64,000 bases of DNA from Clostridia bacterium (GTDB taxonomy: Bacteria > Bacillota > Clostridia > Oscillospirales > Acutalibacteraceae). Positions 35,816 through 43,632 of this stretch are shown here, piece after piece. Within the stretch, counting starts at the first letter, position 1. Every line of letters starts with the position of its first letter. The notes beneath the pieces were generated by a model that had not been told where the DNA came from, ran no database searches, and saw only the letters and a list, made by a program, of their open reading frames with translations. A program made the translations under genes and the position numbers. The stretch covers positions 1 through 64,000 of the forward strand of contig JAFTVI010000029.1 of assembly GCA_017465825.1 (NCBI GenBank). Reading direction: 5' to 3'.

Positions 35816-36667
35816 TTAATACTTTGCAATTATGTCCTTAAGGAATACTACAGCCTTGCCGATATCAGCAGCAGGATTGTCACCAACCTCACGCTCTATT
35901 GTAAGGAAGCCCTTGTAGCCGATTTCTTCAAGCGCCTTGAGATAGTTGGGGAAATCAACACTGCCCTCACCAAGAGGTACTTCGATGAATGAATCATCCT
36001 CAACGATAATATCCTTCTTAATACCGTAAACGATTTCAGGGTCAAGATAGAAAAGCTGTTTGCCGTCCTTAGCGTGGGTATGTACGATATAATCCTTAAG
36101 ATTGTGAACAGCCTTTACGGGGTCATCACCCGTAACCATAACAAGGTTTGCAGGGTCAAGGTTAACACCTACGCCCTTTGAGCCGAGAGAATCAAGGAAT
36201 GTTTTGAGTGTAGCACTCGTTTCGGGACCTGTTTCAATTGCAAAATGAGCATCAAGCTTATCTGCATACTCTGCAAGCTGGAAGCAAGCCTCCTGCATAA
36301 TTTTATATCTGTCGTGCTTGGGGTCCTCGGGAACAACGCCGATATGGGTTGTGACGATATCTGTTTCGAGCTCCTTAGCCATTTCAAGGATTTCCTTTGA
36401 CTTTTCAACCTTCCAGATATTGTTTTCGGGAACGGTAAATCCGCCGCCGCCAAGGTCACCGCAAAGAGCAGAGATAACAAGACCGTTATCCTTAACGTGC
36501 TTTAAAAATTCCTTTCTCTTTTCCTTTGAAAGATTTTCAGGAGCCATTTCACCTCTTGAAGCGTAAACCTGAATACCGTTTGCGCCAAGATTTGCTGCCT
36601 TAACAACAGCTTCTTTCAAATCACATTTAAAGGAGTCAATGATAACACCTATGGGAAAATTGTACAT
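35816..36667 (-). CDS. Sugar phosphate isomerase/epimerase
   Basis: The 283-aa TIM-barrel protein has IGVIIDSFKCDLKEAV at the N-terminus, ANGIQVYASRGEM, DIVTTHIGVVPEDP, AIETGPETSATL (metal-binding Glu), VNLDPANLVM, VHTHAKDGK and LTIEREVGDNP at the C-terminus. It is related in fold to the gene at 31332-32192 but distant in sequence. It is first in the operon isomerase-argH-parA-glgA-isomerase behind promoter 36736-36708. The sugar is unknown; inositol- or hexose-type substrates are typical. Confidence 0.85.
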   Translation of the reverse strand: MYNFPIGVIIDSFKCDLKEAVVKAANLGANGIQVYASRGEMAPENLSKEKRKEFLKHVKDNGLVISALCGDLGGGGFTVPENNIWKVEKSKEILEMAKELETDIVTTHIGVVPEDPKHDRYKIMQEACFQLAEYADKLDAHFAIETGPETSATLKTFLDSLGSKGVGVNLDPANLVMVTGDDPVKAVHNLKDYIVHTHAKDGKQLFYLDPEIVYGIKKDIIVEDDSFIEVPLGEGSVDFPNYLKALEEIGYKGFLTIEREVGDNPAADIGKAVVFLKDIIAKY

Positions 36668-36707
36668 AACAATATACCTCTTTCTGTTTTATAATTAATC
36701 AATATAA

Positions 36708-36736
36708 AGTATATACCTAATTTAAAATAAAGTCAA
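36708..36736 (-). promoter_or_regulatory. Promoter of the isomerase-argH-parA-glgA-isomerase operon
   Basis: On the minus strand TTGACT (36736-36731) and TATACT (36713-36708) are 17 bases apart. Confidence 0.8.
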
Positions 36737-36815
36737 TAAAATTTAACTGTGTTTGACAAGAATAACAGGCTTATGATAATATTAAAATATAAATTATAAC
36801 CGGATGTGAAAAAAA

Positions 36816-37379
36816 TTGACTGACTTCTTTCCTGCAAAAGAAATATGCTGTGCGGATTTTGATTCCTTTACGGCATTCGATATAGAAACAACGGGACTTC
36901 CCAGAAATTCAAACATAATAGAAATAGGTGCGGTAAAGGTTGTAAACGGCGTGATAACCGACAGCTTCAACGAGCTTGTTGACCCGCTGATGCCCATTCC
37001 CTCAAGAATTACTTACCTCACGGGTATTACAAACGCTATGGTCAGAGGATGTGATACCATTGACAAGGTGCTTCCGAGATTTGCGGAGTTTGCAGGCGAT
37101 GACATCCTGCTCGGGCACAATATTGTAAGCTTTGACTGCCCTATTGTGCGACATTGGGCGAATATGCACGGAATTTACATTAAAAATGATGTTTTCGATA
37201 CACTCCGCCACCTTCGCTCAAGATGTGCACCCTTCCCCGGTATGGCAAGCAAATCCCTTGAATATCTGTGCGACTATTTTCACATTGATGCCGATATTCA
37301 CCACAGAGCGTCTGCGGATGCTGAAATCACGGCGAAGCTTTACTTCATTCTCAAGAACAAAGCAACACCTAAGATTTGA
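36816..37379 (+). CDS. 3'-5' exonuclease of the DnaQ/PolC epsilon type
   Basis: The 187-aa protein is a single DEDDh exonuclease domain: FTAFDIETTGLPR (Exo I), GHNIVSFDCPIV (Exo II) and HHRASADAEITAKL (Exo III with His and Asp). It should remove 3' nucleotides from DNA or RNA, perhaps as a free proofreading or repair nuclease. The likely start is a TTG after GGATGTGA, since no ATG fits the N-terminus. It is monocistronic and diverges from the operon at 36667. Confidence 0.88.
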   Translation: MTDFFPAKEICCADFDSFTAFDIETTGLPRNSNIIEIGAVKVVNGVITDSFNELVDPLMPIPSRITYLTGITNAMVRGCDTIDKVLPRFAEFAGDDILLGHNIVSFDCPIVRHWANMHGIYIKNDVFDTLRHLRSRCAPFPGMASKSLEYLCDYFHIDADIHHRASADAEITAKLYFILKNKATPKI

Positions 37380-37404
37380 CAAATTCTGCGGCATATTGTA
37401 TTAT
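37376..37404 (+). promoter_or_regulatory. Promoter of the exonuclease-amidase operon
   Basis: TTGACA (37376-37381) and TATTAT (37399-37404) are 17 bases apart; the -35 box overlaps the stop codon region of the previous gene. Confidence 0.78.
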
Positions 37405-37443
37405 TAAAAAGATATACATAAAACTAAAAAAAGGAGCATTGTG

Positions 37444-38328
37444 ATGCATTATATAATAATGGATCTTGAATGGAACAACTCCTACAGCAAAAAACTCAAA
37501 AGCTTTTTTAACGAAATAATAGAAATCGGCGCTGTTATGGTTGACGAAAACCTTGAAATGACAGACACATTCTCCGTGCTGATACGCTCCCAGCTGTCCA
37601 ACAAATTAAGCGGCAGAGTAAAGAGCCTTACACACATATCAAACGAGGATATGTACGGCGGAATCAGTTTCAGCAAGGCGATTTCCGACTTTTCAAAATG
37701 GATAGGCGGCAAGGACTGCATTTTTATGTCCTGGGGCAACGGCGACCTGAGAGTTATGCTTGACAACCTTAAATTTTTCTGCGATATCGACACCATTCCC
37801 TTTATTCCCCGATATATGGATCTGCAGAAATACTGTCAGCAGAAGCTTCAGCTTTCAAACGCTCAGCAGGTGGGTCTTTCGGCGGCGGCAACGATGTTCG
37901 GCATTGATGTGAGCGAATATTCCACTCACCGTGCACTTGACGATTCACTTTTAAGCCTTCGCTGCTTAAAAAAATCCTACGACAGAGAAGAGTTATTGAG
38001 TCAGACTGCTGTATGCGATGAAAATTTTTATAAAAAACTGCTTTTTAAGGCAAAATACATTACGAATATTCACGACGACAGAATCGACAGGAGCAAAATG
38101 GTGTGCTACTGCGATAACTGCAAAAAGCGTATGAGCAAGGTTTCCGACTGGAAATCGGTTAATCAGTCATTCAGGGCGTTATTCTACTGCAAGGAATGTG
38201 ACGATTACGCAATGTTCACAATAAGGTTCAAGGACTGCTTTGACCACATTGACATACGCTCAAAGAAAAGTAAAGTAGAGGAAAACAAAAACACTCCCGA
38301 CAACGGTGAAAAGAAAGAGAAAGAATGA
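37444..38328 (+). CDS. DEDDh exonuclease with C-terminal zinc-ribbon-like tail
   Basis: The 294-aa protein has Exo I IIMDLEWNNS with IIEIGAV, Exo II MSWGNGDLRVML and Exo III THRALDDSLLSL, resembling KapD-type exonucleases. After about residue 215 come two Cys pairs (CYCDNCKKRM and FYCKECDDY) that could bind zinc, then a charged tail. The ATG start follows AAAGGAG; a GTG lies one codon earlier. It overlaps the amidase gene by four bases (ATGA). Confidence 0.85.
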   Translation: MHYIIMDLEWNNSYSKKLKSFFNEIIEIGAVMVDENLEMTDTFSVLIRSQLSNKLSGRVKSLTHISNEDMYGGISFSKAISDFSKWIGGKDCIFMSWGNGDLRVMLDNLKFFCDIDTIPFIPRYMDLQKYCQQKLQLSNAQQVGLSAAATMFGIDVSEYSTHRALDDSLLSLRCLKKSYDREELLSQTAVCDENFYKKLLFKAKYITNIHDDRIDRSKMVCYCDNCKKRMSKVSDWKSVNQSFRALFYCKECDDYAMFTIRFKDCFDHIDIRSKKSKVEENKNTPDNGEKKEKE

Positions 38329-40940
38329 AAAAGAGAAAAATTGCAATTTTAACGGTTGCACTTATAATGCTTGCTGTGGGTACTTTTGCCGGTTGGCTCG
38401 TATACGATGCTTACCGTCAGGACAACAGCGCGGTTCAGCCTGCGGATCTGGACGCAATGGCAAATGAAAATGCAGATTCCGCATTCACATTTTTAACAAA
38501 GGAATCTCCCCTGCCCGATAACATCAGGGGATATATAATCGACCCTGAAAAGGATTTTGACTCATCTGCACAGGACCTTTCTGCGGCGGCAAACGCTGTT
38601 TTTGAAAAGGTTGATGCCATTCTTCCCAACACAGTGCTTATAAAATACACCGACGAAAATGTGAAATATCTTGTTGACGCGGCAAAGCAGAATGAGCTGG
38701 ATGTGATTTTTTACATCGGTGAGGATATGCTCAAGGCGGAAAAAATACAGATTCTGCAAAGCACTTACGGTGTTGATATGTTCTGTGTTGACGAAAACAC
38801 CGAAAAAGCGATAAAACTCAGAGCAGAGCTTAACTTACAGGGTATTTATATCGGTTCTGCCGTAAGCGAAAAGCTTACTGACAAAATCAAAAAATCTGTT
38901 GAAAATTCCGAGCTTGACTTTTATTTTATTAAAATCGAATCTCACGCCACTGATAATGCAGATGAAATTATAAAAAACTGGGCGGCTGTTGCATTGACAT
39001 CAAAGTCAAAAGTATATGCGATTTTAAGAAACGATAACGTAACGGCAAATGACCCCACCGAGATATTGAAGCTTGTAAAATCCACCTATAATCACGGCGG
39101 TTTTGCAGGTTGTATTATGGCAGACCGTGAAAAACTCAGCACAGACGACAACAGCACCGCGACAAAGCTCTATTCATACTACGAATATTTCAACAATTCG
39201 GAATACACGGCACTTACTCTTAACAGCTTCAGCGTGGAGAAGGACTATTCTGCGGCAATTTTCAGCGGAATGACCTCCGACACGGCATACCCCGTTCATA
39301 TATGGTGCACAGCCGCTGACAGCTGGAATCCCGCTGTTCTCAATCAGGAGAACGGCTCATTCAAGGTAACAATACCTCTCGTTTACGGCGAAAACAAAAT
39401 TGTGATAAAGCACAAAAGCGCAATGTACACATATTACATCGACAAAGTTACCGATGTAATGACCTCGCAAAATGCGACAGTAGAAAACGGAATTATCAGC
39501 TTCTGTGTAACTGCCGTAAAAGGCGCAGACGTATATGCATCCGTTGCAAACACCTACACTGTAAAGCTTACTGAGGGACAGGCTGTTGACAGCACTTATG
39601 CAACCTACACAGGCACCTATGAACTGAGCAGGGATATGAGTCATTTAACAGCAGACTATATATCCTACGGTGCGTCATACGGCGGACTTACGGACATTGT
39701 GATGTGCAACGAAGAAAAGCAGATTACGCCCTACGATAATCATTCATTGGGCAATGCGGATTTCTGCGCAGTAACCAAGGATTATGCGGAAACCACTTCC
39801 ACAGCATCCCTTGACGACACCTCCGACCCCACCTGCACACCTCAGCTTGCAGGCTCTTACAGCTATGTAAGCGATTACACGGTAAAAGATAACAACGTTA
39901 TCTGCCAGACAAGGCTGGGAATGAAAATTTATATGAGCAACACAAGGCTTATTCTCGGCGGTTATGTGTTACCCGACAACAACATAAACCTTGACTCCGT
40001 TTCCGTTGCAGACGGTACAACGCTCACGCTTACAAGCAATTATCCCGTTTTCGTTAAGATTCTGCAGGAGCCTCAGCAATATTACACCGGCTATCTGGAC
40101 AGAATATATAATGTTAAAGAATTCAGCGCGGAATATATTGACATTATGTTTATGGACACCAAAGCCTGTTCCCAGTCGGCACAGCTTGACTTGACAGGCA
40201 GTCAGATCTTCTCAAGATACGAGTGGTATTCCAATGCAGATGAAAGCTTTATAACATTAAGGCTTTATTTAAAAAATGCAGGCTCTTTCAGCGGCTATTC
40301 ATACAGCTACGACGATAACGGCAAGATCGTATTTGAATTCAGAAACAACCCCACATCCCTGCAGGGTACGGTTGTTATGATTGACCCCGGTCACGGCGGC
40401 TACGGCAGTCCCGGCACAAACTACAATATGGAAATATACGAAAAGGACGTTACGTTTGCCGTTGCACAGACTGTTGCAGATATTCTCAGAGAAAACGGCG
40501 CAACGGTCATAATGACGAGAAGCGGCGACGACGCTGTCTTCCTTTCGGAAAGAGTGGAAATAATAAGAGAGCAAAAGCCGGATTTATATGTAAGCATACA
40601 TTGCGACGGTACAGATTCCGCAGCAGTTTACGGCACTCACACATTCTACTACAAGAGCTACTCTATGCCCCTTGCCGAGGCGATACACAATCAGCTTGTA
40701 AAGGCATACAGAAGCTATTACTATACGGATTCTGCATCGGATGCGTACACAGGTGTTGATAAGGGTTACAAATTCTTCCCATATATGGTAACAAGGGTTG
40801 AAGAATGTCCGTCCGTGCTTGTTGAAATGGGATATATGTCCAATGAAGCAGATGCCCGATTCCTTATAAGCGAAGGCGGACAAAATGTGCTTGCAACTGC
40901 AATAGCACAGGGCATTGCGGATTATATTATAAATTACTGA
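38325..40940 (+). CDS. N-acetylmuramoyl-L-alanine amidase with long extracytoplasmic N-terminal region
   Basis: The 871-aa protein begins with a membrane anchor (about 5-27). A long unassigned part follows (about 65-680): first an alternating alpha/beta segment starting GYIIDPEKDFD that could be a degenerate barrel, then beta-rich domains. The C-terminal 190 residues are an Amidase_3 zinc domain with VMIDPGHGGYGSPG (His), YEKDVTFAVA (Glu), SIHCDG (His) and LVEMGYMSNEADARFL (catalytic Glu). It should cut the stem peptide from muramic acid outside the cell. The gene is translationally coupled to the exonuclease gene. Confidence 0.9.
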   Translation: MKKRKIAILTVALIMLAVGTFAGWLVYDAYRQDNSAVQPADLDAMANENADSAFTFLTKESPLPDNIRGYIIDPEKDFDSSAQDLSAAANAVFEKVDAILPNTVLIKYTDENVKYLVDAAKQNELDVIFYIGEDMLKAEKIQILQSTYGVDMFCVDENTEKAIKLRAELNLQGIYIGSAVSEKLTDKIKKSVENSELDFYFIKIESHATDNADEIIKNWAAVALTSKSKVYAILRNDNVTANDPTEILKLVKSTYNHGGFAGCIMADREKLSTDDNSTATKLYSYYEYFNNSEYTALTLNSFSVEKDYSAAIFSGMTSDTAYPVHIWCTAADSWNPAVLNQENGSFKVTIPLVYGENKIVIKHKSAMYTYYIDKVTDVMTSQNATVENGIISFCVTAVKGADVYASVANTYTVKLTEGQAVDSTYATYTGTYELSRDMSHLTADYISYGASYGGLTDIVMCNEEKQITPYDNHSLGNADFCAVTKDYAETTSTASLDDTSDPTCTPQLAGSYSYVSDYTVKDNNVICQTRLGMKIYMSNTRLILGGYVLPDNNINLDSVSVADGTTLTLTSNYPVFVKILQEPQQYYTGYLDRIYNVKEFSAEYIDIMFMDTKACSQSAQLDLTGSQIFSRYEWYSNADESFITLRLYLKNAGSFSGYSYSYDDNGKIVFEFRNNPTSLQGTVVMIDPGHGGYGSPGTNYNMEIYEKDVTFAVAQTVADILRENGATVIMTRSGDDAVFLSERVEIIREQKPDLYVSIHCDGTDSAAVYGTHTFYYKSYSMPLAEAIHNQLVKAYRSYYYTDSASDAYTGVDKGYKFFPYMVTRVEECPSVLVEMGYMSNEADARFLISEGGQNVLATAIAQGIADYIINY

Positions 40941-40984
40941 TTTAACAAAAACTTTATATTTTTTCAATGTTTTTTTAAGTTACA

Positions 40985-41210
40985 ACAGATATAATTCAAT
41001 CACAGGATGCATCACAAAGGTCAGCTGTCCTTACCTTATGGAAAAAGGGAAGAGAATTCATATATAACCAATCCAAAAAAAGGACAGACAAACAACCCCT
41101 GTCGTGCAAACGACGATTACATATAGCCCACTACTTTTTAGATAGTACACTACCTCTTAAAATGTCAGAACGCAGTTCCTTTGTCAGGTTCTGCGTTCTG
41201 GCATTTTATA
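40985..41210 (+). other. Structured gene-free region with terminator downstream of the amidase
   Basis: No ORF is present. After a TATAAT at 40990 (no good -35) the plus strand has CTGTCC pairing with GGACAG, a GTCGT-GCAA-ACGAC hairpin and the strong stem CAGAACGCAG/CTGCGTTCTG (41166-41200) with T-rich flank GGCATTTTAT. It could be a small RNA or the structured 3' UTR of the amidase mRNA. I do not recognise a family. Confidence 0.4.
41162..41204. terminator. Terminator after the amidase gene
   Basis: The 14-bp stem ATGTCAGAACGCAG with CTGCGTTCTGGCAT, containing one mismatch, is followed by TTTTAT on the plus strand. On the minus strand it is followed by TTTTAAG. Confidence 0.75.
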
Positions 41211-41214
41211 TGCA

Positions 41215-41492
41215 AAAAAAAGAAGTACCCTTGACTGTTGTTCTTTCGAATCTCAGTCAAGGGTTACTTCCATTCACTCTTGATATCTAACATCTTTTTG
41301 TTTACCTGCTTCTTTCTACAGATTTTTTGATACCCTGATCTTAACATTCCGTTTCAACTTGCAAAACTCAAGATATGCTCACTTAGTTACTTTGGTTCTT
41401 TTTTCGGATTGCTTCTGATCGGTATCTTTTTAAGGCCCATTTTTATTCTGAACCTCAGGTTTTTACCTGTACATTGGTATCACCCTTTCTGT
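41215..41492 (-). ncRNA. Putative minus-strand small RNA of about 280 nt
   Basis: A promoter TTGAAA-N17-TATTAT (41527-41499) leads into a region without a convincing ORF that ends in a long terminator: GAAGTAACCCTTGACTG with CAGTCAAGGGTACTTC, then eight T. Long-range pairing is possible between GATACCGATC and GATCAGGGTATC. Two short frames (17 and 27 codons, Lys-rich) exist but only the first has even a distant RBS. CTGTGT...ACACAG flanks the -10 box and may be an operator. It could also be a decayed small gene. Confidence 0.5.
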
Positions 41493-41498
41493 GTCTAT

Positions 41499-41527
41499 AT
41501 AATAACACAGATTTTTTCACTTTTCAA
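41499..41527 (-). promoter_or_regulatory. Promoter of the putative RNA at 41215-41492
   Basis: TTGAAA (41527-41522) and TATTAT (41504-41499) are 17 bases apart on the minus strand. The -10 box is enclosed by the inverted repeat CTGTGT/ACACAG. Confidence 0.65.
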
Positions 41528-41666
41528 TATGTAATTTTGTACAATGTTAATCAAATTTATTTGTGTAATCAACAGAAAATATGTAAATTGCACATAAAAT
41601 TATTGACACAGAATATATTGATATGCTATTATAAATTTGTTGGGCGGATTTTACTCCGCCCTTTTT

Positions 41667-43418
41667 TCATTTTGTATAAATCTGAATATATTCATTTCCC
41701 ATATCCGTAAGAACATAACCGTCTGCTATCCATTTTTGAGCCAATCTGAGAGATTCATCCCTGTATGCCGAACGGACATCAAGCACAAGATAGTCCGTAT
41801 CGGTCTGTGCGGTGTAATACACCTCGTAAATCTCTTCTCTTTCGCACAGGTGGGCAATGAGAAATGTGGATGCAGTTACGGTTGCATCATCTGGTATCTG
41901 CTCAAGCACCTGATTCATTGATGCATATTCCTCATAATTTTCAAGCTGTCTGTTCACATAGGTTGAAAACTTGGGCGAAAACATCATTGTAAACATCATA
42001 ACCGATAACCCTGCCGCGATTAAGGATGTACAATCGCGGTTTTTCTTTTTCATATCGTCAACATTGAGAATACACAGGTACATAAGCATTGTGCTTATGC
42101 CGAAGCTGTACTGAAATGTTATGTTGTACTGGTAGGCGTAGTCCGTAAGAAGATTGAGCAATATGGGCAGAACGAGAATGAGCCTTGATTTTTTCTTTGT
42201 AAAAAATGGCACAAACGCAACAGGTGAAAAAAGCTGCAAAAAGTATATGAGCTTTTCAGCCGTGCCGTTTTTCTCATCAAAAATCTGTGTGACGGCGTAT
42301 GCAGGATTTGCAAACAATGTTTTGATTATGCCGAAAAGTCCTTCATCACCGCTGATCAAATTCTCGTATCTGTACGCCATAATGCCCGTGCCGTAGTTTT
42401 CAATATATGCACAGGCGAGAATGAAATACAACACTGCTCCAACGGCAAGAATTGCACCTTTAAGATAATTCTTATCAGCAACTATGATATAAGCCGCAAA
42501 AATTGCAACATACACAAACGCATCCTCTTTTACCATAAGCGTTAAGACCGCAAACAGGAACACAAATGGAGTTTTCTGCTTTTCGTAAAAATAAAACATC
42601 CACATAAGGAACGGTACAAGCAGGCAGTTTTCGTGGAAATCGAAAAGACAGCCGCCAAGAAATGCCGCACTTGCAACAAACACCACAGACAACAGGCAAA
42701 TGTTGATATTGGGCAATTTTCGGTGCTTCATTATAAGCGCAAAGGGGATAACTGCGCTGTAAACCGCAAGTGTCTGGCAGACTGCAACTGTAGCCGATGA
42801 CGGAAAAATATAATAAATCGGCAGAAATACATACAGCGCCGGTGAAAAATGAATTGCAAAATGGGAAAGAATCTGATCCCTTTCACAGCTTACAAGAGGG
42901 CGTAGGCTGTTTTTCATATTGTAATACATATTTGCAAAAATGCCGAAATCGTAATTCGGAGCAGAATATGTTGTGTATCGGAGCACGGAAATCAGCGTAA
43001 CTCCGCCGAAAAACAGCACAGCCGTAACGGCAACCGCCGCAACGGCGTATTTGCCCGGAATATCGAGCTTGAAACCGTCCTTATTCTTAAAATAATGATG
43101 AATTGCAAGGGTGTAAAAGATACCCAATGCAATAAATGTATAAATGCTGTCACTGCTCATAAGAATTACTGCGGAGAATACGAAAACGCTCAGGGCAAGC
43201 AAAAATTTTGATATACCCTTTCTTGAATATTCCGCACAGCAATCAACAAGAAAACACAGCACAAACACAATTGTGTAAGTTGCAAAATTTGTGCCTTCAA
43301 GGCTTATTGCACCCATATACGATACCGTCATAACAGCTGATGCAAACAGCCACGCAGAAATCACCTTTTCAAAAAACGAATCGGCAAAAAAACCGAAAAT
43401 CTTTTTTATTTTCTCCAT
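41667..43418 (-). CDS. DUF2079-like polytopic membrane protein
   Basis: The 583-aa protein has about twelve membrane helices. The stretch NYDFGIFANMYYNMKNSLRP ... LSHFAIHFSPALYVFLPIYY and DFHENCLLVPFLMWMFYFYE follow the DUF2079 pattern, a family related to membrane glycosyltransferases of the GT-C type. The C-terminal 100 residues are soluble (LRSAYRDESLRLAQ). It may transfer sugar from a lipid carrier outside the cell, but this is inference. The start MEKIKK follows GGGTG. It is a single gene. Confidence 0.75.
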   Translation of the reverse strand: MEKIKKIFGFFADSFFEKVISAWLFASAVMTVSYMGAISLEGTNFATYTIVFVLCFLVDCCAEYSRKGISKFLLALSVFVFSAVILMSSDSIYTFIALGIFYTLAIHHYFKNKDGFKLDIPGKYAVAAVAVTAVLFFGGVTLISVLRYTTYSAPNYDFGIFANMYYNMKNSLRPLVSCERDQILSHFAIHFSPALYVFLPIYYIFPSSATVAVCQTLAVYSAVIPFALIMKHRKLPNINICLLSVVFVASAAFLGGCLFDFHENCLLVPFLMWMFYFYEKQKTPFVFLFAVLTLMVKEDAFVYVAIFAAYIIVADKNYLKGAILAVGAVLYFILACAYIENYGTGIMAYRYENLISGDEGLFGIIKTLFANPAYAVTQIFDEKNGTAEKLIYFLQLFSPVAFVPFFTKKKSRLILVLPILLNLLTDYAYQYNITFQYSFGISTMLMYLCILNVDDMKKKNRDCTSLIAAGLSVMMFTMMFSPKFSTYVNRQLENYEEYASMNQVLEQIPDDATVTASTFLIAHLCEREEIYEVYYTAQTDTDYLVLDVRSAYRDESLRLAQKWIADGYVLTDMGNEYIQIYTK

Positions 43419-43460
43419 AAATTTCACCCGTATCAATCATAGCAACAATTTGTATTGTTG

Positions 43461-43597
43461 TCAATTAATATTTAATATACAATTTACAATGTACAATGTA
43501 CAATTTACAATTAATTAAAATATGAAAATTGCAAGTAAATTGTAAATGTGTCATTGTAAATTGTAAATTGTAAATTATACATTGTACATTAAAAAAA
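43461..43597. repeat. AT-rich inverted repeat
   Basis: Multiple copies of CAATTTACAATGTACAATGTACAATTTACAA-type words on the left face their complements (ATTGTAAATTGTAAATT and ACATTGTACATT) on the right. It forms a hairpin of about 130 bp between the DUF2079 gene and pheT. It probably also marks the end of the pheT transcript. Confidence 0.65.
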
Positions 43598-43632
43598 CAG
43601 ATACCCCAATATGAGGTATCTGCAAATTATTA

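Noticed and set aside
41215..41492. tmRNA or 6S RNA
   Set aside because: There is no tag-like ORF ending in ALAA, no tRNA-like CCA end and no long helix with a central bubble.
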